From positions 3,224,001-3,288,000 of the forward strand of contig NZ_CP049935.1 in assembly GCF_011383005.1 (NCBI RefSeq): a stretch of 64,000 nt of DNA, given 5' to 3'. The translations under genes were made by a program, and so were the position numbers. Shown one piece after another: positions 27,363-35,650 of the stretch. The DNA is from Phycicoccus sp. HDW14. GTDB lineage: Bacteria; Actinomycetota; Actinomycetes; Actinomycetales; Dermatophilaceae. The notes beneath the pieces were generated by a model. It ran no database searches. It saw nothing but the letters and a program-made list of their open reading frames with translations, and had not been told where the DNA came from. Within the stretch, counting starts at the first letter, position 1. Every line of letters starts with the position of its first letter.

Positions 27363-28751
27363 TCAGGCGCGGACGGCGGCCTCCGGCTCGTCGACGTCGC
27401 GACCGTCACCGGCCCGGCGCTGGCGCCACACCCCGAGGGCGACGATGACGACCGCCGAGGCCACCGACAGGGCGATGGCCTGCTGCTGGCCGGGGTCGAA
27501 GGCCATCAGCCCGATGACGACGACGATGAACCCGATGACGACCATCGTCAGCCCCGGGAAGAGCCACATCCGCACCGGCGGCAGGCTGCCCTCGGCCCGC
27601 ATCCGGCGGCCGAGGACGAGCTGGCTCACCGCGATGGTCAGGTAGACGAAGAGGGCCACGGCGCCCGACGTCGCGAGCAGGTAGCCGAAGATCTTGCCCG
27701 GGAGGACGTAGTTGCCGACGACCGCGAGGAAGCCGAGGACCATCGAGGCGAGGATCGCGACGAACGGCACGCCCTGGGCGTTGACGCGGCGCATCGCCCG
27801 GGGGGCATCACCGCGGTCGGCGAGCGAGAAGACCATCCGCGAGGCCGTGTACAGGGCCGAGTTGAGGCAGGACGCGACGGCGGTGAGCACGACGACGTCC
27901 ATGATGAGCGGCGCCCCGGGGACGCCGATGGCCTGGAGCACGGTCTGGTACGAGCCGTCGGCGAGCCGGTCGTACGGCACGAGCGAGACGATGACGGCGA
28001 TCGAGCCGAGGTAGAAGATGACGATCCGCCAGATGACCGAGTTGACGGCCTTGGTGATGCCCTTCGCGGGGTCGGGCGACTCGGCGGCGGCGATGGTGAC
28101 GATCTCGGTGCCCATGAACGAGAACATCGTCGTGAGCATCGCGGCGACGACCGCCCCTCCTCCACCGGCGAAGAAGCCGTCCGGTTCCCAGAGCCGCGAG
28201 ACGCCGCTGACCTCCGAGCTCGGCAGCACACCGAGGATCGCGAGGACGCCGAGCGCGATGAAGGCGACGATCGCGACGACCTTGACGAGTGCGAACCAGA
28301 ACTCGAACTCGCCGTAGTTGCCGACCGAGACGAGGTTGGTGCCCGTGAGCAGGAGGGTGACGAGGAGGGCCCAGACCCACGGGTCGAGGCCGACGAGGCG
28401 GCTGAGGATGTCGGCGGCCGCCGTGGCCTCGACGGGGATGACGAGCACCCAGAACCACCAGTAGAGCCAGCCGACCGAGAAGCCCGCCCAGCGGCCGAGG
28501 GCGCGCTGCGAGTAGACGGAGAACGACCCGGTGTCGGGGTTGGCGGTCGCCATCTCGCCGAGCATCCGCATCACGAGGACGACGAGGCTGCCGGCCATCA
28601 GGTAGGAGAGGAGCACGGCCGGGCCGGCCTGCTCGATGGCGGTGGCCGACCCCACGAAGAGCCCGGCGCCGATGACCCCGGCGATCGAGATCATCGTGAT
28701 GTGGCGTGGCTTGAGGCTGGTCCCGAGGGAGCTCTGGTCGGTCGTGGTCAC
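27363..28751 (-). CDS. Amino acid permease, GabP/AnsP-like (APC superfamily)
   Basis: This 462-residue membrane protein has about twelve hydrophobic spans. The N-terminus LKPRHITMISIAGVIGAGLF carries the APC helix-1 GAGLF signature, and GEMATANPDTGSFSVYSQRALG is a conserved loop of the amino acid transporter family. It is closest by eye to GABA/asparagine-type permeases. It probably imports an amino acid by proton symport at the cytoplasmic membrane. It stands alone between the peroxiredoxin and the Imm5-like gene. Confidence 0.9.
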   Translation of the reverse strand: MTTTDQSSLGTSLKPRHITMISIAGVIGAGLFVGSATAIEQAGPAVLLSYLMAGSLVVLVMRMLGEMATANPDTGSFSVYSQRALGRWAGFSVGWLYWWFWVLVIPVEATAAADILSRLVGLDPWVWALLVTLLLTGTNLVSVGNYGEFEFWFALVKVVAIVAFIALGVLAILGVLPSSEVSGVSRLWEPDGFFAGGGGAVVAAMLTTMFSFMGTEIVTIAAAESPDPAKGITKAVNSVIWRIVIFYLGSIAVIVSLVPYDRLADGSYQTVLQAIGVPGAPLIMDVVVLTAVASCLNSALYTASRMVFSLADRGDAPRAMRRVNAQGVPFVAILASMVLGFLAVVGNYVLPGKIFGYLLATSGAVALFVYLTIAVSQLVLGRRMRAEGSLPPVRMWLFPGLTMVVIGFIVVVIGLMAFDPGQQQAIALSVASAVVIVALGVWRQRRAGDGRDVDEPEAAVRA

Positions 28752-28815
28752 TTGCTCGTTCCTACCGCACGGCGAGGGTCGGCGCGACTCGCACGGACCG
28801 GTCCTGCGGGAGTGC

Positions 28816-29325
28816 TCAGTCCGTGAACACCGACCAGCAGATGTCGTTGCGGCGCACCTGGTCCTCGAGGACGAGGTCGCGCACCGCGTCGGGCAGGCGG
28901 CTGCGCTGCCACGCGCACTCGGCGACGCGGGCGGCCTCGGGGTCGCCGGCGGCGGCCATCACGGCCTTGAGGGCGTAGGCCGCCGCCCCGAGGTCGTGCT
29001 CGGCGACGTGGGCGACGCACCCCGCCTGGCCGGCGGCGTAGGCGGCGAACCGTGGCGCACCCCGCAGCGGACGGGCGGCGCCCATCGCGTGCCCGCCCGC
29101 GGCGCGCGAGCGCATCATCGGGACCTCGCCACGGACCCAGCCCCGGACGGCGGCGAGGGCGTCCCGCGGGCGGGCGTCGCCGGGAGCCGCCGCCTCGAAG
29201 AGGTGGAGGACGTGCTCGGCGCACTCCGCCGCCCACAGCGCGAGCAGGCCGTGGTCGGCGTCGGTGAGGGTGCCGCCGCGGCGGACGGTGACGAGCCGGG
29301 GGTCGCGGACGGCAGGCAGGATCAC
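28816..29325 (-). CDS. Imm5-like putative immunity protein
   Basis: This 169-residue helical protein matches the putative immunity family Imm5 by pattern: LTDADHGLLALWAAECAEHVL, ARPRDALAAVRGWVRGE, FAAYAAGQAGCVAHVAEHDLGAAAYA, and a C-terminal QVRRNDICWSVF. Family members are often annotated as immunity proteins from toxin loci, but here no toxin gene is adjacent. The GTG at 29325 overlaps the stop of the WYL regulator by four bases, so the two are co-translated. Function is unproven. Confidence 0.72.
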   Translation of the reverse strand: MILPAVRDPRLVTVRRGGTLTDADHGLLALWAAECAEHVLHLFEAAAPGDARPRDALAAVRGWVRGEVPMMRSRAAGGHAMGAARPLRGAPRFAAYAAGQAGCVAHVAEHDLGAAAYALKAVMAAAGDPEAARVAECAWQRSRLPDAVRDLVLEDQVRRNDICWSVFTD

Positions 29326-30293
29326 GACGACGCCTCTGCGAGAGGGTTTCCGGCGTCCGTGAGCCGCCTCGCGAGGGCGGCGACGGCCTCGCGCAGCTCG
29401 GGACCGCCGACGACCGTGAAGGGCACCGGGACCTGCGCGAGGTCGCTCGCGTAGCCGGTCAGGTTGCTCGTCGTCCCGATGAGCCGGGTCGTCTCGTCGT
29501 CCACCGCCTCGAGCCGGCCGAGCGTGCGGGGCAGCCACTGCACCCGGGAGAGCGGTGCCCGCAGCAGCACCTCGGTGTGGTGCTCCCACCCGGCGGCGAG
29601 GTGCTCCTCGAGCGAGGCCACCGGGTCGAGGTCGTCGGGCGGGCGGAAGGTGCTGTCCAGCAGCTCGACCCGGTGCACGCGGTCGACCCGGTAGGTGCGC
29701 ACCGACCCCGAGCGCACCGACCGGCAGAGCAGGTACCAGCGCCCGTGCCGCACGACGACCGCCCAGGGTTCGACGTCGGTCGTGAACTCGCGACCGTTCT
29801 CGGATCGGTAGTGCACGGTGACGCACCGGGCCTCGGCGCGCGCCCGGACGAGGGCCACCGTCGTCGCGGGGTCGGGGCGGGCGGCGCCGCGGTCGGGGGC
29901 GGCGGCGGCCATCCGCCGCACGACGTCGGCCTGCTCGGCGACGTGCTGCGGCATGGCCCGGAGCAGCTTGGCCACGGCGACACCGACCGGGTCGGCGGGG
30001 TCGGCCGCGGGGTGGTGGCCGTCGAGCACGGCCATGACGAGCCCGAGCGCCTCGGCGCTGCTGAAGACGAGCGGGGGCAGGCGGGTGCCGCGCCCGAGCC
30101 GGTAGCCTCCGGCCGGCCCCCGGGCGGACTCGACGGGGATCTCGGCGTCCCGCAGGATGCCGACGTAGCGCCGCACGGCCCGCGACGTGACGCCCAGGCG
30201 CTCGGCCAGCCGGTCGGCGGTGATGCCCGGCTCGTCCTGGATCGCCTCCATCGTGAGGAGGGCGCGCGCGGCGGGGCTCGTGTCGGGTCGCAC
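29322..30293 (-). CDS. WYL-domain transcriptional regulator (YafY/DeoR-type HTH)
   Basis: This 323-residue protein has an N-terminal winged helix (ITADRLAERLGVTSRAVRRYV) and a WYL region (VVVRHGRWYLLCRSVRSGSVRTYRVDR) with a C-terminal WCX-type segment. WYL proteins sense nucleic acids or small ligands and control DNA-damage, phage-defence and metabolic genes. The start GTG at 30293 is chosen because the HTH begins within 15 residues. It is coupled to the Imm5-like gene and divergent from the dienelactone hydrolase gene, with 55 bases between starts. Confidence 0.9.
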   Translation of the reverse strand: MRPDTSPAARALLTMEAIQDEPGITADRLAERLGVTSRAVRRYVGILRDAEIPVESARGPAGGYRLGRGTRLPPLVFSSAEALGLVMAVLDGHHPAADPADPVGVAVAKLLRAMPQHVAEQADVVRRMAAAAPDRGAARPDPATTVALVRARAEARCVTVHYRSENGREFTTDVEPWAVVVRHGRWYLLCRSVRSGSVRTYRVDRVHRVELLDSTFRPPDDLDPVASLEEHLAAGWEHHTEVLLRAPLSRVQWLPRTLGRLEAVDDETTRLIGTTSNLTGYASDLAQVPVPFTVVGGPELREAVAALARRLTDAGNPLAEASS

Positions 30294-30335
30294 CGGCCCA
30301 TCGTCATCCGGACGCGATCCGTCCGCAACCGTCCC

Positions 30336-30341
30336 TAGGGT
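30336..30341 (+). promoter_or_regulatory. -10 element of a leaderless hydrolase transcript
   Basis: TAGGGT (TANNNT) ends eight bases before the ATG at 30349 and no Shine-Dalgarno lies between, which fits leaderless transcription. Confidence 0.5.
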
Positions 30342-30348
30342 GGCCGCC

Positions 30349-30920
30349 ATGGAGATCCTCCTCGTCCACCACATCCAGGGCCTGACCCCCGGGGTCGTCG
30401 CGTTCGCCGACGCCCTCCGGGCCGGTGGCCACACCGTGCACACCCCCGACGTCTTCGAGGGGCGGACCTTCGGCTCGGTCGACGAGGGGGCCGCGTACTG
30501 CCGCGAGGTCGGCTTCGAGGAGGTGCGGGCCCGGGGGTCGCGGCCGCCGACGGGCTGACGGACGACCTCGTCGTCGGCGGGTTCTCGCTCGGGGTGATGG
30601 CCGCGCAGCAGCTGGCGCAGAACCGCCCCGGCGTCCGCGGTGCGCTGCTCTACGAGGCGTTCGCCGCGCCCGAGAACTTCGGGACCTGGCCCGACGGCCT
30701 GCCGGTGCAGGTGCACGGCATGGACCACGACCCGTTCTTCGGCGAGGAGGGCGACCTCGAGGCGGCTCGGGAGTTCACCGAGGGTCGCGAGGGTGCCGAG
30801 CTGTTCGTCTACCCGGGCGCAGTGCACCTGTTCACCGACTCGTCGCTGCCCTCGTACGACGCGGAGGCGACCCGGCTCGTGCTCGACCGGTCGCTCGCCC
30901 TGCTGGGGCGTCTCGGATGA
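30349..30920 (+). CDS. Dienelactone hydrolase family protein (one apparent frameshift)
   Basis: This small alpha/beta hydrolase opens with MEILLVHHIQGLTPGVVAFA. The elbow GGFSLGVMAAQQ carries a Ser nucleophile, and GAVHLFTDSS holds the likely catalytic His. The frame changes at a G run at 30533-30537, where five bases should be six to continue RARGVAAADG. Restored length is 190 residues, normal for actinobacterial DLH-like proteins of this short type. The stop overlaps the DinB-family start (ATGA). The substrate is unknown. Confidence 0.85.
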
Positions 30921-31482
30921 GCGAGCGTGTCACTCCGCCGTGGGAGCCCCCCTCGCCGGGACCGAGGCCGAGCACCTCGTCGCGGCGCTCGACCGGCTGC
31001 GGGTGACCTTCCGGTGGAAGGCCGACGGGCTCGAGGCCGCCGGGCTGGGGACGCGCATCCCGTCCTCGTCGCTGACCCTCGGCGGTCTGCTCAAGCACCT
31101 CGCCACCGTCGAGGACTTCTACTCGACCCAGCGGCTCTCCGGCACACCGATGCCCGACGCCTGGGACGACAACGGGTGGGACGACGCCGACGACTGGGAG
31201 TTCATCTCGGCCGCGACCGACTCGCCCGACGTCCTCTACGCGCTGTACGACGGTGCGGTGGAGCGCAGTCGGAGCCTCTTCGCCGCGGCCGTCGCCGAGC
31301 GTGGGCTCGACGGCGAGGCCCACGCGTCGTGGCCCGACGGTCGGCACGCGAGCATCCGGCGGCTCCTCTTCGACCTGCTCGAGGAGTACGGCCGGCACAC
31401 CGGGCACGCCGACCTGCTGCGCGAGGCCGTCGACGGACGCACCGGCGAGGACCCACCCGCCGACTGGCGACCCGCCCGCTGA
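30917..31482 (+). CDS. DinB/DUF664 family protein, possible mycothiol-dependent enzyme (one apparent frameshift)
   Basis: The protein starts MSERVTPPWEPP and, after one restored base in a C run (30947-30952, six where seven are needed), continues LAGTEAEHLVAALDRLRVTF, giving 188 residues. The four-helix DinB pattern has its metal His residues in LLKHLATVEDF and EEYGRHTGHADLLRE. This matches the DUF664/mycothiol transferase group, in which a metal activates the mycothiol thiol. It is coupled to the hydrolase gene upstream, so a thiol-dependent detoxification step is plausible but unproven. Confidence 0.88.
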
Positions 31483-31487
31483 CCCGC

Positions 31488-32699
31488 TCAGGTGTGGTCG
31501 CGCAGGTACCGACCGAAGTGCGGCACCGTGAAGGCGATGAGCCCACGCTCGCCGGAGTAGATGAGGCCCTTCTTGAGCAGGGCGTCGCGGGCGGGTGAGA
31601 GCGACTGGGGCTTGCGGCCGAGGTGGGCGGCGACCTCCGACGTGGCGACGGCCTCGGCCTCACCGTCGGGGGCGGCCGCCGCGACCTCGGCCATGGCCCG
31701 CAGGTACTCGCGCTCACCCGGCGTCGCCCGCTCGAAGCGGGAACCGAAGAACCCGACGGCCAGCTCGGACTCGGCCTCGGGAGCGGCGACCTCGACATCG
31801 GATGTCGTGATGGGCGAGCCGGGAGCCCTGTCCCACACCGCCTTCCCGTACGCCTGGATGAAGTACGGGTACCCGCCGGTGGCCGCGTACATCGCGTCGA
31901 GGGCGTCGGGCTCGTAGGCCGCGCCCTCCTCCTCGGCGGGGCGGACGAGGGCCGAGTCGGCGGCGGCCCGGTCGAGCCTGTCGATGCGCGAGTACCGGAA
32001 CAGCCTCTCCGAGTACGACTTCGAGGCCGACAGCACGGCAGGGAGGTGCGGCAGCCCGGCCCCCACGACGACGAGCGGCAGGCCGGTCTGGCTGATCTCG
32101 TGCGCGGCGGCGCAGAGCGCGGAGACGTCCTCGGGGCCGAGGTCCTGCATCTCGTCGATGAACACGGCGATGCCGCGGCCGGTGTCGGCGGCCATCCCCC
32201 CCAGGTCCGAGAGCAGCTCGACGAGGTCGATCTCGACGTCGCCCGAGTCGGCGCGCCCGGCGACCGCGGGGACCGAGATACCGGGGTTCCAGCGGTCCCT
32301 CAGCTTGGGCGCGCCTCGACCCGTGCCGGACCCGACCGGCTCACGCTGGGCGAAGGAGCGGACGACACCGAGCGCGTGGTCGCCGGCGCCGCCTGCCGGC
32401 CCCAGCTCGCGCACCGCCTGGTGCAGGGCCGAGGAGAGCGGCCGCCTCAGCGACTGGTCGGGCCGGGCCTCGAGCTTGCCGGTGCCCCAGCCCGCCCGGA
32501 CCGCCGCGGATCGCAGCGCGTTGAGCAGCACCGTCTTGCCGACGCCCCGCAGTCCGGTGAGCACGACCGAGCGCTCGGGGCGCCCGCGCGCCACGCGCTC
32601 CAGGACGACGTCGAAGGCGTCGAGCTGCTCGTCGCGGCCGGCGAGCTCGGGCGGGCGCTGCCCCGCGCCGGGGGCGTACGGGTTCCGGATCGGGTCCAC
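31488..32699 (-). CDS. AAA+ ATP-binding protein with C-terminal winged helix (orphan)
   Basis: This 403-residue protein has an N-terminal RDEQLDAFDVVLERVARG segment, Walker A (VVLTGLRGVGKTVLLNALR), Walker B (GIAVFIDEMQDLG) and a sensor-like region (LPLVVVGAGLPHLP). The C-terminus has a wHTH-like segment (TSEVAAHLGRKPQSLSPARD) that could bind DNA. The layout is that of the ORC1/MalT-like archaeal-type ATPases common in actinobacteria. The GTG at 32699 is placed at a leaderless position behind a TACGCT box. No partner gene is adjacent and the function is unknown. Confidence 0.85.
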   Translation of the reverse strand: MDPIRNPYAPGAGQRPPELAGRDEQLDAFDVVLERVARGRPERSVVLTGLRGVGKTVLLNALRSAAVRAGWGTGKLEARPDQSLRRPLSSALHQAVRELGPAGGAGDHALGVVRSFAQREPVGSGTGRGAPKLRDRWNPGISVPAVAGRADSGDVEIDLVELLSDLGGMAADTGRGIAVFIDEMQDLGPEDVSALCAAAHEISQTGLPLVVVGAGLPHLPAVLSASKSYSERLFRYSRIDRLDRAAADSALVRPAEEEGAAYEPDALDAMYAATGGYPYFIQAYGKAVWDRAPGSPITTSDVEVAAPEAESELAVGFFGSRFERATPGEREYLRAMAEVAAAAPDGEAEAVATSEVAAHLGRKPQSLSPARDALLKKGLIYSGERGLIAFTVPHFGRYLRDHT

Positions 32700-32705
32700 G
32701 ATCGC

Positions 32706-32711
32706 AGCGTA
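32706..32711 (-). promoter_or_regulatory. -10 element of the leaderless AAA ATPase transcript
   Basis: On the minus strand TACGCT (TANNNT) ends six bases before the GTG at 32699 with no Shine-Dalgarno, so the transcription start should fall on the start codon. Confidence 0.5.
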
Positions 32712-32778
32712 TGCGCTTCTCTAGCGTCCATCCGATACATCCGCAGACAGCCCGATCGTGTCGCCATCCTCCCGACCT

Positions 32779-32839
32779 ATTGCCCAGAACCCACCTCGAG
32801 GGACCCGGAACGGGCCTCGAGAGGTGGGTTCTGGGCAAT
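32779..32839. repeat. Long palindrome, family B copy 1
   Basis: A 19-base arm (ATTGCCCAGAACCCACCTC, 32779-32797) is perfectly complementary to 32821-32839, around a 23-base centre. A second copy lies at 47667-47727. This copy sits just after the rhodanese gene stop on the minus strand, where a terminator would be expected. Confidence 0.85.
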
Positions 32840-32850
32840 CAGTCGTGGGG

Positions 32851-33186
32851 TCAGGAGACGGTGGGCTCGCCGCCGGCGGACTCCATCGGACGTCCCGCGG
32901 CGTGCCAGGCGCGCATCCCGCCCTCGAGGTTGGCCACCTCGTAGCCCTGCTGCGCGAGCCACGGCATGACCCGCTGGACGCGCCCACCGGACCGGCAGGT
33001 GACGACCAGCGGCTCGTCGCGGTCGAGGAACGGCGCGAGCTCGTCGACCCGCTCCGGCAGCTGGCTCATCGGGATGTGGACGGCGGTCGGCGCGTGCCCG
33101 AGGTCCCACTCGTCCTGCTCGCGGATGTCGAGCACGACGGCGTCGTCGGGCAGGTCGGACACGGGCACGTCGGGGAACTCGCTCAT
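32851..33186 (-). CDS. Rhodanese-like sulfurtransferase
   Basis: This 111-residue single rhodanese domain has VVLDIREQDEWDLGH near the N-terminus and the catalytic-loop Cys in VVTCRSGGRVQRV. A typical C-terminal ANLEGGMRAWHAAGRP follows. It probably transfers sulfane sulfur, or serves as a thiol carrier, in the cytosol. The ATG at 33184-33186 fits the domain start. It is the downstream neighbour of the secreted M15-like gene (38 bases), but common transcription is uncertain. Confidence 0.92.
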   Translation of the reverse strand: MSEFPDVPVSDLPDDAVVLDIREQDEWDLGHAPTAVHIPMSQLPERVDELAPFLDRDEPLVVTCRSGGRVQRVMPWLAQQGYEVANLEGGMRAWHAAGRPMESAGGEPTVS

Positions 33187-33224
33187 CGCGACAGCATCGC
33201 AGAGCCCGCCCGGCGCCGGGGCGA

Positions 33225-34247
33225 TCACCCCCTGGCCGCGAGGTAGTCCTCCCACGTGACGACGGTGCGCTGCGCCGAGGTCGAGGCGACCCGCCCGTCG
33301 CAGTGGCCGAGCCCGTCGCCCTTGTAGACCCACTCGTACACCTGGCAGTAGCCGGTCCAGCCGTCGTCGACGATCGGGGCCGGCGCACCGCCGACGCCGT
33401 GCACGGCCCAGGCCATCTGGTAGTCGTTGAGCGCGACGGCGTGGATGTGGTTGCTCCGCTGCCACGCGGCGAAGCCGACCGCGCGCAGGGCCGCCAGCCG
33501 GTTGGCGATGCCCGCGGCGGTGGTGTCGACGATGCGCACGTCGATGATGCCGCCGCCGTCGTGGGTCCCGAACGACTCGGGGGCGCACGACGCGTCGCAG
33601 TAGCTGCCCTGCGTGATCGTCATGTCCTTGCCGACCTTGTCGGCCCGCACGAGGTTGCGCTGGGCCTCGAGGAACATGTCGAGGGTGCGCCGGTTGACGA
33701 CCTCGGTGCCGTCGTCGCTGTTGCCCGCGGGCGCCTTGGCCACCGTGACCCGTGCCCCGACGTCGTAGGACCTGACGACGTCGAAGCGGCCGGCCCCGAT
33801 CTTCCGCAGCTCGGCCGGGCTCGGCAGCCCGTTCCGGGTGTGGATCCCGTTCTGCCCGATGGACTTCTCGTACTTGCCCCAGGCGGTGGTGGTCGTGGTG
33901 CCCCAGTAGCCGTCGGCGTAGCGCGAGGCGAGCAGCCCCTTGGCGACGAGGGCCTGCTCGACGCGCAGCACGCTCGTCGCGGCCCCCGGCGTCTTGACGT
34001 CGTCGGTGCGCCAGGGGTCCAGCGTCGCGGCGAGCACGACCTTCTGGACGTCGACGTCCGGGAGCGAGGTGCACTGGTCGCCGGCCGGGCAGGCGGCCAG
34101 GGCGACCGGCGCCGGAAGGGCCACCAGCCCCGCGACCACGGCGGCGGCACCGGCCAGGGCGCGCAGGGCACCCCTCCGGCGAGGTGGACGGGCGGGCCGC
34201 CGAGTGGTCGGGCGCCCGGTCAGGTGCGTGCTCGGGTGGTCGGTCAT
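33225..34247 (-). CDS. Secreted M15-like peptidase-fold protein with N-terminal binding domain
   Basis: This 340-residue exported protein has an Arg-rich N-terminus and a signal peptide (LAGAAAVVAGLVALPAPVAL, ending near residue 52). A segment resembling a peptidoglycan-binding repeat follows (SVLRVEQALVAKGLLASRYADGYWG split around residues 92-116). The C-terminal half fits the Hedgehog/D,D-peptidase fold: SFGTHDGGGIIDV supplies the H...D zinc pair and SNHIHAVALND the third ligand. It is probably a cell-wall-acting hydrolase. It resembles family M15 only distantly, so the activity is inference. Confidence 0.7.
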   Translation of the reverse strand: MTDHPSTHLTGRPTTRRPARPPRRRGALRALAGAAAVVAGLVALPAPVALAACPAGDQCTSLPDVDVQKVVLAATLDPWRTDDVKTPGAATSVLRVEQALVAKGLLASRYADGYWGTTTTTAWGKYEKSIGQNGIHTRNGLPSPAELRKIGAGRFDVVRSYDVGARVTVAKAPAGNSDDGTEVVNRRTLDMFLEAQRNLVRADKVGKDMTITQGSYCDASCAPESFGTHDGGGIIDVRIVDTTAAGIANRLAALRAVGFAAWQRSNHIHAVALNDYQMAWAVHGVGGAPAPIVDDGWTGYCQVYEWVYKGDGLGHCDGRVASTSAQRTVVTWEDYLAARG

Positions 34248-34348
34248 GGTGGTTCCTCCCCGTCGGGCGCCGGTCTCCCCCCGACGCGCTGGACCCTTCG
34301 GAGGCTAGCCCCGAACCGGCGCCGCGGCGAGGGGGAGCGGTCCCCGCC

Positions 34349-35209
34349 CTACTTGAGGAACTTGCTCGTGCGCCGGTCGGCGAGCGGCTTGCCACCGGTC
34401 TGGCAGGTGGCGCAGTACTGCAGCGAGGAGTCGGCGAAGGACACCTCGCGCACGACGTCGCCGCACTCGGGGCAGGTCTCCCCCGTGCGTCCGTGCACGC
34501 GCATCCCGGCGCGTTTGGCGTCCTTGAGCTCCTTGGCCGGCTTGCCGGACGCGGTGGCCACGGCCTGGGCGAGGGTCTCGCGCAGCGCGGTGTAGAGCCG
34601 GGTGACCTGCTCGGGCTCGAGCTTCGCGGCGAGCGCGAACGGCGAGAGCTTCGCGACGTGGAGGATCTCGTCGGAGTAGGCGTTGCCCACCCCGGCGATG
34701 ATCGCCTGGTCGCGCAGCAGCCCCTTCACCTGCATCCGGTGGCTCGCGAGGATGCCGGCGAAGACCTCCTCGGTGAACCCGTCGGCGAGCGGGTCGGGCC
34801 CGAGCGAGGCGATGCGCGGCACGTCCTCGACCCGGTTGACGACGTACGCGGCCAGCCCCTTCTTCGTGCCGGCCTCGGTGAGGTCGAACCCCGAGCCGTC
34901 GTCGAAGCGCACGCGCAGGGCGATGGGCGACTTGCCGGGCCGCAGCACGGTGTTGGGCATGGCATCGGACCAGCGCAGCCACCCGGCGCGTGCGAGGTGG
35001 AAGACCAGGTGGGTTCCGCCGCAGTCGAGGTCGAGGAACTTGCCGTGCCGGCCCACACCGTCCACGGGGGCACCGACCAGCGCGTCGGGCGGCGGCGTGA
35101 AGGTCTTGAGCACCGCGAACGAGCCGAGCTCGACGCCGGTGACGACGAGCCCGTCGGTGCGCCGGCCGAGGAAGTCGGCCAGCGCCTGCACCTCCGGCAG
35201 CTCGGGCAT
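34349..35209 (-). CDS. Fpg/Nei family DNA glycosylase
   Basis: This 286-residue base-excision repair enzyme starts MPELPEVQALADFLG, giving the catalytic Pro2 and Glu3. GRHGKFLDLDCGG holds the conserved Lys, QAIIAGVGNAYSDEIL is the helix-two-turn-helix, and the C-terminal zinc finger is CPECG ... YCATCQTGG. It removes oxidised bases such as 8-oxoguanine or formamidopyrimidines. The ATG lies behind a leaderless-type TAGCGT box. Whether it is Fpg or Nei type is not decidable by eye. Confidence 0.93.
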   Translation of the reverse strand: MPELPEVQALADFLGRRTDGLVVTGVELGSFAVLKTFTPPPDALVGAPVDGVGRHGKFLDLDCGGTHLVFHLARAGWLRWSDAMPNTVLRPGKSPIALRVRFDDGSGFDLTEAGTKKGLAAYVVNRVEDVPRIASLGPDPLADGFTEEVFAGILASHRMQVKGLLRDQAIIAGVGNAYSDEILHVAKLSPFALAAKLEPEQVTRLYTALRETLAQAVATASGKPAKELKDAKRAGMRVHGRTGETCPECGDVVREVSFADSSLQYCATCQTGGKPLADRRTSKFLK

Positions 35210-35216
35210 GGGCCCG

Positions 35217-35222
35217 ACGCTA
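35217..35222 (-). promoter_or_regulatory. -10 element of the leaderless Fpg/Nei transcript
   Basis: TAGCGT on the minus strand ends seven bases before the ATG at 35209, with no Shine-Dalgarno between them. Confidence 0.5.
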
Positions 35223-35468
35223 CCGCCCGCCACCGACCTCCGGGGCGACTCCGGGGGGCCGGCCGGCCGCTCGCGGGGGCCGCATCCGGGTCGGTGCCCG
35301 GGCAGCAGCGGCCACGGCCCCGGTCGGTGGGGAGGTGCTCCGGGGCTCCTTGCACCGGTCAAGGGAGAGCGTGCGACGCGCAACGGAATCCGTGCTCCGG
35401 GCAAGGAGCTGAGCGACACCACCCCCCACGACGGGACCAGGGGGTGTTCTCCCGACATCCGGTCGCCG

Positions 35469-35573
35469 CGTCAGGGATCCCAGTCGCAGCGTCAGGGATC
35501 CCAGTCGGAGCGTCAGGGATCCCAGTCGGAGCGTCAGGGATCCCAGTCGGAGCGTCAGGGATCCCGGTCGGAG
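35469..35573. repeat. Five tandem copies of a 21-base unit
   Basis: The unit CGTCAGGGATCCCAGTCGGAG repeats head to tail at 35469, 35490, 35511, 35532 and 35553. Copy 1 ends CGCAG and copy 5 carries one A-to-G change. Each unit has the 8-base palindrome GGGATCCC at its centre, so sites repeat every two helical turns. It lies between the 3' end of the App1-type gene and the 5' end of the Fpg/Nei gene. Confidence 0.9.
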
Positions 35574-35650
35574 CGACTGCAGTCCCGGAGCACACCCCTC
35601 ACCTCCGGCGCGCCTCGGCCCGCTGATCCGGTGCCCCGCCGCCTCCGGCG

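Larger units (their letters stand above)
35210..35650. other. 441-base intergenic region with a 21-base tandem repeat
   Basis: This is the only stretch over 300 bases without a credible gene. It holds the Fpg/Nei promoter (35217-35222), a GC-rich unstructured part (35230-35340), and the five-copy repeat at 35469-35573. A 78-codon frame across the repeats on the minus strand (35359-35595) has heptapeptide repeats (APTGIPD) but no ribosome binding site or family likeness, so I do not call it. Confidence 0.6.

Noticed and set aside
35469-35573. Possible CRISPR array
   Set aside because: Repeats are contiguous without spacers and no cas gene is present.
35359-35595. A 78-codon frame with heptapeptide repeats (APTGIPD) across the 21-base repeats
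   Set aside because: No ribosome binding site, no family likeness, and the periodicity follows directly from a 21-base repeat, which keeps any frame open.
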